A stretch of DNA of 64,000 bases from Christensenellaceae bacterium (GTDB lineage Bacteria; Bacillota; Clostridia; Christensenellales; UBA1242), in assembly GCA_031260975.1 (NCBI GenBank), contig JAISKJ010000003.1, positions 764,025 to 828,024 on the forward strand, given 5' to 3'. The position numbers were made by a program, and so were the translations under genes. Below the pieces are notes generated by a model. The model was not told the origin of the DNA and searched no databases. It saw only the letters and a list, made by a program, of their open reading frames with translations. This document shows, piece by piece, positions 18,035-25,285 of this stretch (its first letter is position 1; the number at the start of each line of letters is the position of its first letter).

Positions 18035-18406
18035 TTACTTGGGACGTTTAGCACCATATTTAGACCTGGCCTGCTTTCTCTTTGCCACACCGGCAGTATC
18101 AAGCGTTCCACGAATTATGTGGTATCTGACACCCGGAAGGTCTCTTACTCTGCCGCCACGCACCAGAACAACGCTGTGTTCCTGAAGGTTATGCCCCTCA
18201 CCGGGAATATACATAGTTCCTTCGATGCCATTTGAAAGCTTTACTCTGGCTATTTTTCTGAGTGCTGAGTTAGGCTTTTTAGGCGTGGTAGTAGTAACCG
18301 ACAAACAAACCCCTCTTTTCTGTGGGTTTTGCTTCAAAATCGGAGATTTACTTTTTTCCGTGGCCTTAGTCCTTCCGTGCCTTACTAATTGATTAATTGT
18401 AGGCAT
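18035..18406 (-). CDS. rpsL: 30S ribosomal protein S12, with Arg at the Lys88 position
   Basis: Decoding-centre protein of 123 residues, the usual bacterial short form. The conserved [14 protein letters not shown] carries Lys43 and Lys44. The second decoding loop reads [13 protein letters not shown], so residue 88 is Arg (codon AGA) where nearly all bacteria have Lys (GGRVKDLPG). In M. tuberculosis K88R, called K87R in E. coli mature numbering, is a classical streptomycin-resistance change. AAGGAGGAAAAACTAA precedes the ATG. It is the first gene of the str operon, behind a strong promoter and a structured leader of about 235 bases. Confidence 0.98.
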   Translation of the reverse strand: MPTINQLVRHGRTKATEKSKSPILKQNPQKRGVCLSVTTTTPKKPNSALRKIARVKLSNGIEGTMYIPGEGHNLQEHSVVLVRGGRVRDLPGVRYHIIRGTLDTAGVAKRKQARSKYGAKRPK

Positions 18407-18584
18407 TTAGTTTTTCCTCCTTGCTTTGGGTTTTTTGCCCTCTTTTTAATGAAACTTCAAATTGTTTGTGCCGTGCAACCTCTTACAAGCACACAATTCA
18501 TTCTTCATCAAATCTTGTGCGTTCTTAAACAAAATTTTGATGATATATACTTTTAAAGTAGCATTTACTGCGATTTTCATTCAG

Positions 18585-18642
18585 TTTTGAGCATGCTCAA
18601 AAGAACAAAATACACCCTCTTGGGGTATACTTTTGAAAGTAT
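18585..18642 (-). promoter_or_regulatory. Three tandem hairpins at the start of the str operon leader
   Basis: From the predicted transcription start, the minus-strand RNA would fold three times in succession: 7-bp arms at 18,627-18,642, an ATACCCC/GGGTGTAT stem (about 18,611-18,627), and a perfect 18-bp palindrome TTTTGAGCATGCTCAAAA (18,585-18,602). The rest of the leader to rpsL (18,407-18,584) shows another possible stem around 18,505-18,545 and no gene. The hairpins may stabilise the 5' end or bind a regulator. Confidence 0.55.
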
Positions 18643-18648
18643 GCGTTA

Positions 18649-18677
18649 ATTGTATCAAAAACTGCACCGTTTGTCAA
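18649..18677 (-). promoter_or_regulatory. Predicted str operon promoter
   Basis: TTGACA (18,672-18,677), a 17-bp spacer and TACAAT (18,649-18,654) on the minus strand, close to the sigma-A consensus. The predicted start is near 18,642, about 235 bases before rpsL. This gives rpsL-rpsG-fusA-tuf their own promoter, separate from rpoBC. Confidence 0.8.
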
Positions 18678-18716
18678 CAGGTTTTTGCAGTATTTTCAGT
18701 GGATTGCTTATAATCA

Positions 18717-18740
18717 AAAATGAACACCTCTGCTCATTTT
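18717..18740. terminator. Probable terminator after the short HicB-like gene
   Basis: AAAATGA (18,717-18,723) pairs with TCATTTT (18,734-18,740) around a 10-base loop, with T-rich sequence following on the minus strand. It is A/T-rich, so likely weak. It lies between the HicB-like stop and the str promoter. Confidence 0.5.
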
Positions 18741-18777
18741 AATTTATACTCGAAATATTTTTATTTTCTTTTTAAAT

Positions 18778-19062
18778 TCAACTTGCGGCGGTTATATTTT
18801 CCTTCACCTCGGCTGAAATTAAAAGTACAATATTTCCTTTATGATGCTTAGCTGAATCCATATAGCTGCGGGGTTTCTCTTCTACTTCTCCGTTGATTTT
18901 TATTGACAGCTTTACAAAGTCAGTGAACATTTTTTTTGCCATAATAAAGGCTTCTTCAACCGTTTTGCCTGTGCAAAAAAGGTCAACATCGTCAAACGCA
19001 ACAACAAAACCGTCGCCTTCAATGTCTTTATAAAAAACTGCCGGAAAAATATACTGTTTCAT
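18778..19062 (-). CDS. HicB-like antitoxin-fold protein without HicA
   Basis: A 94-residue protein starting MKQYIFPAVFYKD at 19,062, where GGAGAGGGTT precedes the ATG; a longer start upstream lacks a ribosome-binding site. The pattern FPAVFYKD..GFVVAF.DVDLFCTGKTVEEAF.MAKK is that of the HicB/UPF0150 partial RNase H fold. HicB antitoxins pair with HicA toxins, but no HicA-like dsRNA-binding gene is next to it, and no C-terminal DNA-binding domain is present. It is a paralog of the N-terminal part of the upstream gene (19,148-20,023). Both lie between rpoC and rpsL, which argues for a housekeeping or regulatory use rather than a mobile toxin-antitoxin locus. Confidence 0.7.
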   Translation of the reverse strand: MKQYIFPAVFYKDIEGDGFVVAFDDVDLFCTGKTVEEAFIMAKKMFTDFVKLSIKINGEVEEKPRSYMDSAKHHKGNIVLLISAEVKENITAAS

Positions 19063-19147
19063 AACCCTCTCCATCTCTAATATTATGACCAAAATTTTTG
19101 TTTATGCTTCATTTTTTTGTATAGGTTTATGCAATTAAGGACCTCTG

Positions 19148-20023
19148 TTATTTGCGGATATCAGGAATGTCCTCTCCTGTAAGCTTGCTGAAGTCTCCGA
19201 TAAATCCACCCACAGCACCTCTTCCCTGTCCTTTATACGAAGTATCCACTTTGGGCGGCTCATCCTCGTCGTCGCTATCATCCTTATTTTGGGTTTCAGC
19301 AACTTCCTCTGTTTTCTCTGCAGTTTCCTCTTCGGTCTCCTGTTCTTGTTCAACTTCTGCCTGATGCGGCTGCTCAGTTGTCGGCTCTTCCTCTATTTCC
19401 TCTTCTTCAGGTTCCTGTTCCTCTTCCTCAGGCTCAGGCTGAGCCATAGGCACAGGTGTTGGGGCCTGAGCGGGTGCAGGTGCCGGTTTTGGTGCAGCTT
19501 TTGCCACTTGTGCTGCCGGCACCGGTTTTGTTTCTTTAGGAGGAATATAATTTCCAAGAGCTTTTGCTTCCTTTATGCTCTCACGCTCAATAACATTTTT
19601 CATCCATGTAATTGCATTGTTGTCAAAACCTTTGGCCCTTATTATAATATCTTCTATATTACCGTTTTCAAGTTGATAAATCTTCCATGTTCTCTCTGGC
19701 AGTCCGCCTTCAATGGTTTCGGCCTCCACCACCTTTTTGTCGCCGGTGCTACTTTCAATATTTTTAACCTTAATAGACAAAAGCATCACCACATTTCCGG
19801 GGTGTTTCCTTGCACTCTCCAAATAATCCTGAGGTTGTTCTTTTACCTGACCGCCCACCTTAATAGAAAGCTTTACAAAATCCGAAAGCATCTCCTCAAT
19901 CACCGAATAAGTTTCTTCAAGTGTTTTTCCGTCGCAAAAAAGCTCTATGCCGTCAAATGCGGCAACATATTTTTGAGTTTCAGTATCTTTATAAAAAACT
20001 ACAGGAAATATATATTTTTTCAT
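19148..20023 (-). CDS. HicB-like domain fused to a Pro/Ala- and Glu-rich disordered tail
   Basis: A 291-residue protein starting MKKYIFPVVFYKD (20,023) after GGAGATTCTT. Residues 1-90 repeat the HicB-like fold of the next gene (YKDTETQKYVAAFDGIELFCDGKTLEETY..). Residues 100-165 form a second predicted folded part (RTWKIYQLENGNIEDIIIRAKG). From about 170 on comes a low-complexity region, first Pro/Ala-rich (PAPAPAQAPTPVP), then strongly acidic (long Glu runs with DDSDDEDEP). A short conserved-looking end follows (GGFIGDFSKLTGEDIPDI). There is no signal peptide. The acidic tail suggests a protein- or RNA-associated scaffold; the function is unknown. It has its own promoter. Confidence 0.65.
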   Translation of the reverse strand: MKKYIFPVVFYKDTETQKYVAAFDGIELFCDGKTLEETYSVIEEMLSDFVKLSIKVGGQVKEQPQDYLESARKHPGNVVMLLSIKVKNIESSTGDKKVVEAETIEGGLPERTWKIYQLENGNIEDIIIRAKGFDNNAITWMKNVIERESIKEAKALGNYIPPKETKPVPAAQVAKAAPKPAPAPAQAPTPVPMAQPEPEEEEQEPEEEEIEEEPTTEQPHQAEVEQEQETEEETAEKTEEVAETQNKDDSDDEDEPPKVDTSYKGQGRGAVGGFIGDFSKLTGEDIPDIRK

Positions 20024-20039
20024 AAGAATCTCCAATCTA

Positions 20040-20069
20040 AATATATCACAAAAAAGTCACATTTGTAAA
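20040..20069 (-). promoter_or_regulatory. Predicted promoter of the two HicB-like genes
   Basis: TTTACA (20,064-20,069), an 18-bp spacer and TATATT (20,040-20,045) on the minus strand, just past the terminator of the upstream gene. Confidence 0.5.
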
Positions 20070-20106
20070 ACAAATATGCCACTTTCTTAAAATTTTTGTT
20101 GGCAAC

Positions 20107-20130
20107 AAAAAACCGCTCTTTGAGCGGTTT
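20107..20130. terminator. Intrinsic terminator of the 219-residue hypothetical gene
   Basis: AAACCGCTC (20,110-20,118) and GAGCGGTTT (20,122-20,130) form a perfect 9-bp stem with a 3-base loop, followed by a T-run on the minus strand, shortly after the stop codon at 20,144. Confidence 0.9.
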
Positions 20131-20143
20131 CTTTATTCTTTTA

Positions 20144-20803
20144 TTATTGACCAAACGGAACTTTTGCAGGCTCTTCTGCATTAAAAGCCTTACTTGCAGA
20201 CACATGGTTTCCCTTATGACCGGGAGCTTTATATGCTTTATCCAGAAGCTCAGCTTCCACCTTTTCTTCAAATGGTTCAGCTGCCGCCAATATTTCGTCA
20301 TCATTTACAACTTTAGAAACAAATTTTACTCTCGCAGCCTCTTGCTCACTCATAAAATAATTGTGGTCTATAATTCCCCTAATATAGGCCATCTGTTCAT
20401 TGGTCATACTTGTAATAGGTCCCCCGCCGAACTGTGCATTTATAAAGTCAACAAGTATTCGTGAATCTTTTACAGCACTACCCAACTCAACCGCCTTTTC
20501 ATATATCGCATTCTGTCTTGCCGATCTTCCTTCATCTTCAGTCGGTAAGCTCGAGGCCAATTCCGTTACGACCTGCATAAGTCTTTTAGCGCCTCTCTCT
20601 GCAGCCTGCGAATCAAGATTTTTCAGTCTTAAAACAGCTGTTGCATAGTCTTTAAATACCTTAGGATCGTCCATAAGAATACCCTCTATTATAAGGTTGC
20701 CCTTTATATCTTCCAGAGTATCGACATCTTCTTGACCACGGATACCGGTCAAGTCTTTTGCAAAATCCTTATCCAGATCAACATCGTTACCATTTATTTT
20801 CAT
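20144..20803 (-). CDS. Hypothetical soluble protein, no family recognised
   Basis: A 219-residue acidic, mostly helical protein (MKINGNDVDLDKDFAKDLTG at the start) without signal peptide, membrane helix or metal motif. There are charged helices in the middle (QAAERGAKRLMQVVTELASSLP) and a low-complexity C-terminus (SASKAFNAEEPAKVPFGQ). GAGGAGAGGAATAT precedes the ATG, a promoter lies 70 bases upstream and a strong terminator follows, so it is a monocistronic unit. It sits between rpoC and rpsL, where other Bacillota have the small L7Ae-like ribosomal protein gene; it does not resemble that family. Confidence 0.6.
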   Translation of the reverse strand: MKINGNDVDLDKDFAKDLTGIRGQEDVDTLEDIKGNLIIEGILMDDPKVFKDYATAVLRLKNLDSQAAERGAKRLMQVVTELASSLPTEDEGRSARQNAIYEKAVELGSAVKDSRILVDFINAQFGGGPITSMTNEQMAYIRGIIDHNYFMSEQEAARVKFVSKVVNDDEILAAAEPFEEKVEAELLDKAYKAPGHKGNHVSASKAFNAEEPAKVPFGQ

Positions 20804-20872
20804 ATATTCCTCTCCTCTCTAATCACTTAATTTTTACAAAGCTTTTGGCTTCGTTTTTCTTTTGGATACCTA

Positions 20873-20901
20873 ATGATAGCATACTTTTTCGGGTTTGTAA
20901 A
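20873..20901 (-). promoter_or_regulatory. Predicted promoter of the 219-residue hypothetical gene
   Basis: TTTACA (20,896-20,901), a 17-bp spacer and TATCAT (20,873-20,878) on the minus strand, about 65 bases of leader. The rest of 20,902-21,395 holds the repeats and the rpoC terminator described separately, and no gene. Confidence 0.6.
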
Positions 20902-21040
20902 GTGGTATTTTAAAAATATTTTATTCCCTCTATTTTAGCGGGATTGAGGGTATTTTTATACATATCTATTATATGTAATATCCCAAGCTTTTGACAATTT
21001 TATTTCTTATTAAAAAATCAAAATCCCCCGACCTTTTGCC

Positions 21041-21075
21041 TTTCTCTTAGGGCATGGCAGACTGCTTTTTATGCG
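21041..21075. repeat. 35-bp dispersed intergenic repeat, copy 1
   Basis: Shares TTTCTCTTA, then after 8 variable bases CAGACTG(C/T)TTTTTAT, with 30,541-30,575. Both copies lie in intergenic DNA just past the end of a minus-strand gene. The remaining ~200 bp between this copy and the next hairpin repeat show no gene or clear structure. Confidence 0.55.
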
Positions 21076-21275
21076 TATCAAATAAGACGGAGACGGTGAA
21101 AGTATTTATCTTTGTGAGTGTACAGAAATTATTCACTTATCACATCAAACGCCGCTTATTGGTTTTGCAGAATTTTTAAAACGAACAAATTAAATATTTT
21201 TCGTGTGACTAGCTCCTCTCGTAAAATTAAATATCTTCACAGTCACCCGTTTTTAACTTCTCTACCCCCTATTGC

Positions 21276-21358
21276 GGGCGGTGCATACGTATCACTGAAC
21301 GGTTCTGCAGGCACCATAAGTGCCGAAGCCTTAGTGAAGTGATATGTATGCACCGCCC
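21276..21358. repeat. 83-bp hairpin element with 21-bp arms, copy 2 of the 33-bp repeat
   Basis: Arms 21,276-21,296 and 21,338-21,358 are inverted copies matching at 20 of 21 positions (GGGCGGTGCATAC.TATCACT). The centre (21,307-21,339) is the 33-bp core shared with 5,658-5,690, including its own nested GGCAC/GTGCC stem. The whole element is a small cruciform-capable palindrome directly after rpoC, resembling a MITE or REP-like unit without coding capacity. Confidence 0.75.
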
Positions 21359-21366
21359 AATTACAT

Positions 21367-21394
21367 AAAAAACAGGGCTGTGTGCCCCGCTTTT
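21367..21394 (-). terminator. Terminator of rpoC
   Basis: On the minus strand GCGGGGC-ACACA-GCCCTGT followed by a T-run; the stem contains G-T wobble positions. It lies immediately past the rpoC stop at 21,396. Nearly the same terminator follows the giant gene at 30,585-30,605. Confidence 0.8.
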
Positions 21395-21395
21395 C

Positions 21396-24300
21396 TTACT
21401 CTTCTTCAAAAAGTTTATTCTGACCTGATGCAACACTCATGTCGATAGTCTGTTCATAGATATTATTGTCTTTTTTGTTTTCAACCGGGAACAAGTCACG
21501 ATATCTCTTCATACCTGTTCCGGCAGGAATAATCTTTCCTATAATTACGTTTTCCTTAAGCCCCATAAGCGGGTCAACCTTGCCCTTTATGGCAGCTTCA
21601 GTTAGCACGCTTGAGGTTTCCTGGAAGCTAGCTGCCGACAGGAAGCTTTCAGTTGAAAGCGAAGCTTTGGTAATTCCAAGCAACACCCTCTTGGCTGTAG
21701 CAGGCATTCCGCCCTTTGAAAGAGCTTTGGTGTTGGCATCTTCATAAGCGTATATATCAATCATATCACCGGCGAGAAGCTCTGTGCTGCCCGGGTCCTC
21801 AATTTTAACCTTTCTGAGCATCTGCTTGATTATAATCTCAACGTGCTTGGTGTTAATCTGAACGTCCTGCAAACGATAAACAAGTAATACTTCTTTCAAA
21901 ATGTATTCCTGCACGCCCTTAAGACCTCGTATTCTCAAAATATCTGACGGAAACAGCGAGCCTTGGGTCAAAACCTGACCGATTTCAACATTGTCGCCGG
22001 TTTTAACGGCAATTACTACCTTGTTTTTGGGCGGTGTCATATATTCAATGTCGCCGTCAGCCCCGCGGACAGTAATCTTAAAGCGCTCGCCAGACTCCTC
22101 TACCTTAACCTTTCCGCTTACTTCAGAGATGATACCCTCACCCTTAGGCCTGCGGGCTTCAAAAATTTCTTCAACACGCGGCAGACCTTTGGTTATGTCG
22201 CTGGTTGCAGCAACACCACCTGTGTGGAAAGTTCTCATAGTAAGCTGTGTTCCGGGTTCACCTATACTTTGGGCAGCAATTATACCCACCGCTTCACCCA
22301 CATTAACCATCTGGTTGTTGGCCATGTTGCGCCCATAACACTTAGCACACACACCATGCTTGCTCTTGCAGGTGAGGGCCGTTCGGATATTAACTTCCTT
22401 AATTCCGCTATTTACAATTTCTTTAGCTACTTTCGGCAAAATCATATTACCTGCCGCCACCAAAAGTTCTTTGGTTTTGGCGTGATAGATGTTGTCAACA
22501 GCAACTCTACCCGAAATTCTGTCCTCAAGCTTTTCAATGACAGTTCCGTCCTCCATAAGGTCAGTAACCATCATACCCTTGGGCTTTTCACCCAAAGCTG
22601 CAAAACAATCGTCCTGGTTTATAACCACGTCCTGAGCTACATCCACCAAACGTCGGGTTAAGTATCCCGAGTCAGCAGTCTTAAGCGCTGTGTCAGCCAT
22701 ACCTTTACGTCCACCACGGCTAGACAAAAAGTAGTCAAGCGGAGTAAGCCCCGATCTGAAGCACGCCTTAACCGGCACATCAATCTTCTGCCCTGAAGTG
22801 CTGGCCATAATACCACGCATACCGCTCAGCTGATTAATCTGGCTGGGGTTTCCACGCGCGCCGGAAATTGCCATCATCTTAATCGGGTTAAGACTGTCAA
22901 GTCCTCTTACCACCGCGTCTTTAAGGGCATTTGTGGTTTCATTCCATATAGCTATGTTTTTGTTTACTTTTTCATCATAAGCAATAAGTCCGCGCCTATA
23001 TGCCGCTTCATTTGCCGCAACTTTAGCATCAGCCTCAGCAATCAGTTGTGCCTTTTCAACGGGCTCTTTCATGTCAAATACATTGATGGTTACCGCACCG
23101 ATTGTAGAATATCTGAAACCAAGCTCCTTAATTTTGTCAAGCATAACAACTGTAGGCGTTGCGCCAAATTTGTCGTATACAAGCGAAACAATGTTGCTTA
23201 GTTCTTTTTTGCCAACGGTGCCTTCAATTTCATATTTCAAAACATTTTCTTTCTTGCTTCTGTCAATAATACCGGTGTCCTGAGGAATACATCTGTTAAA
23301 CAAAATTCTGCCTACACTCGTCTCAACTCTGCCGGTTACAGTTTTCTTGTTAAATTCAGCACTCTTGCGCACAAAGATTTTGCTCTGAAGCTCAACATTA
23401 CGTGTGTCATAAGCCATAACAGCCTCATCCTCGCTGCTAAACACACTGCCTTCACCCTTAGCCCCCTCTTTGTTGATAGTCATATAATATACACCGATAA
23501 CGATATCCTGCTGCGGCGTCATAATGGGCTTGCCGTCAGCGGGTTTCAAAACATTGTTGCTGGCGAGCATTATCATACGCGCCTCGGTCCTTGCTTCAAG
23601 TGACAGCGGCACATGAACAGGCATCTGGTCCCCGTCAAAGTCCGCATTAAAACCGGCACAAACCAGCGGGTGAAGCTTTATGGCCCTACCCTCAACCAAA
23701 ACAGGCTCAAACGCCTGAATACCCAGCCTGTGAAGTGTCGGCGCACGGTTTAAAAGCACAGGATGGTCTTTGATTACTTCGTCCAGAACGTCCCACACAA
23801 CAGGTTTTTCGCGCTCAATTATACGCTTAGCAGTTTTAATGTTAAAGGATTGGTTCTGTTCAACAAGTTTTTTCATAATAAAGGGTTTAAACAGTTCAAG
23901 CGCCATTTCTTTAGGAAGTCCGCATTGGAAAATCTTAAGCTCAGGCCCCACTACAATAACCGAACGGCCGGAATAGTCCACACGCTTTCCGAGCAGGTTC
24001 TGTCTGAAACGGCCCTGCTTTCCTCTAAGCATAGCTGTTAAACTCTTTAAGTCTCTTGACTTTGGTCCCTGAATAGCCTTTCCGCGCTTTCCGTTTTCAA
24101 TCAAAGCGTCAACAGCTTCTTGCAACATTCTTTTTTCGTTTCTGATAATAACTTCAGGAGCTCCGAGCTCCACCAATTTTTTAAGACGGTTGTTACGGTT
24201 AATTACTCTTCGATATAGGTCATTAAGGTCACTTGTGGCAAACCTTCCTCCGTCAAGCTGCACCATGGGCCTTAAATCCGGCGGAAGCACAGGAAGTGCA

Positions 24301-24989
24301 TCCATAACCATCCATTCAGGCTTGTTGCCGCTTTTTACAAAAGCTTCAACAATCTCAAGTCTTTTTATTGTCTTAAGCTTCTTCTGCCCTTTGGCAGTCT
24401 TAAGAGTAGCCTTCAGATGCTTGCTTTCTTCTTCAAGGTTAATTTGTTTGAGCAGTGTTTTGATAGCTTCAGCGCCCATTCCGGCTTCAAAAGCCTTGGG
24501 TCCCAGCTGCTCAACAGCGTCACGGTATTCCCTGTCGCTTATAACCTGCTTATAATTAAACCCGCTTTCTTTGGGGTTGATTACAATATAGTTTACATAA
24601 TAAAGCACTTGCTCCAGCGCTTTTGGAGTAATATCCAAAATGCTTCCTATTCGTGAGGGTACTCCCCTGAAAAACCATATATGGCTTACGGGAGCAGCGA
24701 GCTCAATATGACCCATACGTTCGCGGCGCACTTTGCTGTGAGTGACTTCTACACCGCATTTGTCGCACACAACGCCCTTATATCTGATACGTTTATACTT
24801 TCCGCAGTGACATTCCCAATTTTTGCGCGGTCCGAATATACGCTCGCAAAAAAGACCATCGCGCTCAGGCTTCTGAGTACGGTAGTTTATGGTTTCGGGC
24901 TTTGTTACCTCGCCATAACTCCATTCCCTGATTTTCTCGGGACTGGCTATGCTTATGCGCATCGAATCAAAATTGTTTAGTTCAAACAT
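21396..24989 (-). CDS. rpoC: RNA polymerase subunit beta'
   Basis: 1,197 residues, the normal Bacillota length. The N-terminal zinc site has CxC near residue 60 and CDKCG near 77. NADFDGDQM near 447-455 supplies the catalytic Mg-binding aspartates, and PVHVPL follows it where AVHVPL is common. The trigger-loop region includes [16 protein letters not shown], preceded by a second zinc site around [15 protein letters not shown] (about 875-890). AAGGAG lies eight bases before the ATG. It is cotranscribed with rpoB but separated from it by an unusually long 296-bp spacer. Confidence 0.98.
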   Translation of the reverse strand: MFELNNFDSMRISIASPEKIREWSYGEVTKPETINYRTQKPERDGLFCERIFGPRKNWECHCGKYKRIRYKGVVCDKCGVEVTHSKVRRERMGHIELAAPVSHIWFFRGVPSRIGSILDITPKALEQVLYYVNYIVINPKESGFNYKQVISDREYRDAVEQLGPKAFEAGMGAEAIKTLLKQINLEEESKHLKATLKTAKGQKKLKTIKRLEIVEAFVKSGNKPEWMVMDALPVLPPDLRPMVQLDGGRFATSDLNDLYRRVINRNNRLKKLVELGAPEVIIRNEKRMLQEAVDALIENGKRGKAIQGPKSRDLKSLTAMLRGKQGRFRQNLLGKRVDYSGRSVIVVGPELKIFQCGLPKEMALELFKPFIMKKLVEQNQSFNIKTAKRIIEREKPVVWDVLDEVIKDHPVLLNRAPTLHRLGIQAFEPVLVEGRAIKLHPLVCAGFNADFDGDQMPVHVPLSLEARTEARMIMLASNNVLKPADGKPIMTPQQDIVIGVYYMTINKEGAKGEGSVFSSEDEAVMAYDTRNVELQSKIFVRKSAEFNKKTVTGRVETSVGRILFNRCIPQDTGIIDRSKKENVLKYEIEGTVGKKELSNIVSLVYDKFGATPTVVMLDKIKELGFRYSTIGAVTINVFDMKEPVEKAQLIAEADAKVAANEAAYRRGLIAYDEKVNKNIAIWNETTNALKDAVVRGLDSLNPIKMMAISGARGNPSQINQLSGMRGIMASTSGQKIDVPVKACFRSGLTPLDYFLSSRGGRKGMADTALKTADSGYLTRRLVDVAQDVVINQDDCFAALGEKPKGMMVTDLMEDGTVIEKLEDRISGRVAVDNIYHAKTKELLVAAGNMILPKVAKEIVNSGIKEVNIRTALTCKSKHGVCAKCYGRNMANNQMVNVGEAVGIIAAQSIGEPGTQLTMRTFHTGGVAATSDITKGLPRVEEIFEARRPKGEGIISEVSGKVKVEESGERFKITVRGADGDIEYMTPPKNKVVIAVKTGDNVEIGQVLTQGSLFPSDILRIRGLKGVQEYILKEVLLVYRLQDVQINTKHVEIIIKQMLRKVKIEDPGSTELLAGDMIDIYAYEDANTKALSKGGMPATAKRVLLGITKASLSTESFLSAASFQETSSVLTEAAIKGKVDPLMGLKENVIIGKIIPAGTGMKRYRDLFPVENKKDNNIYEQTIDMSVASGQNKLFEEE

Positions 24990-25285
24990 AAGTTTTACTC
25001 CTTAGGGCAAAATGCCTTTCAAGTTTTTTGTGGGCGGGATGTCACCGCGGGCGGGATTTGTTTTGTAGTTGTAAACTGTATTAAAGCCTGTAAACGGTAT
25101 AGGCACATAATAGGTGACTAGCAGGTATAAATAACTGAACCACTGTGCCGAGATATTTCAGTAAACAGTGCATGTGCAACTTAGGCAGTCAGCAGGTGGC
25201 AAATCGACGAAAGGCGTGTATAATGAAATAGACAACTTAGCCAACTTTGACACACGCAGGCCACATATGGTGATGACTGTGCCGG
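24990..25285 (-). other. Long rpoB-rpoC spacer without a gene
   Basis: Almost 300 bp lie between two genes that are usually separated by a few to several tens of bases. No convincing gene or terminator is seen. The minus-strand reading contains several GTTTAC hexamers, two CGGCACAGT copies, a CCCGCCC direct repeat and a small GGCATTTTGCC hairpin just before the rpoC ribosome-binding site. Confidence 0.5.

Noticed and set aside
19289..20068. A 259-codon plus-strand frame rich in Phe, Leu and Cys
   Set aside because: It is the antisense of the Glu- and Pro-rich tail of the HicB-like gene, which explains its composition.
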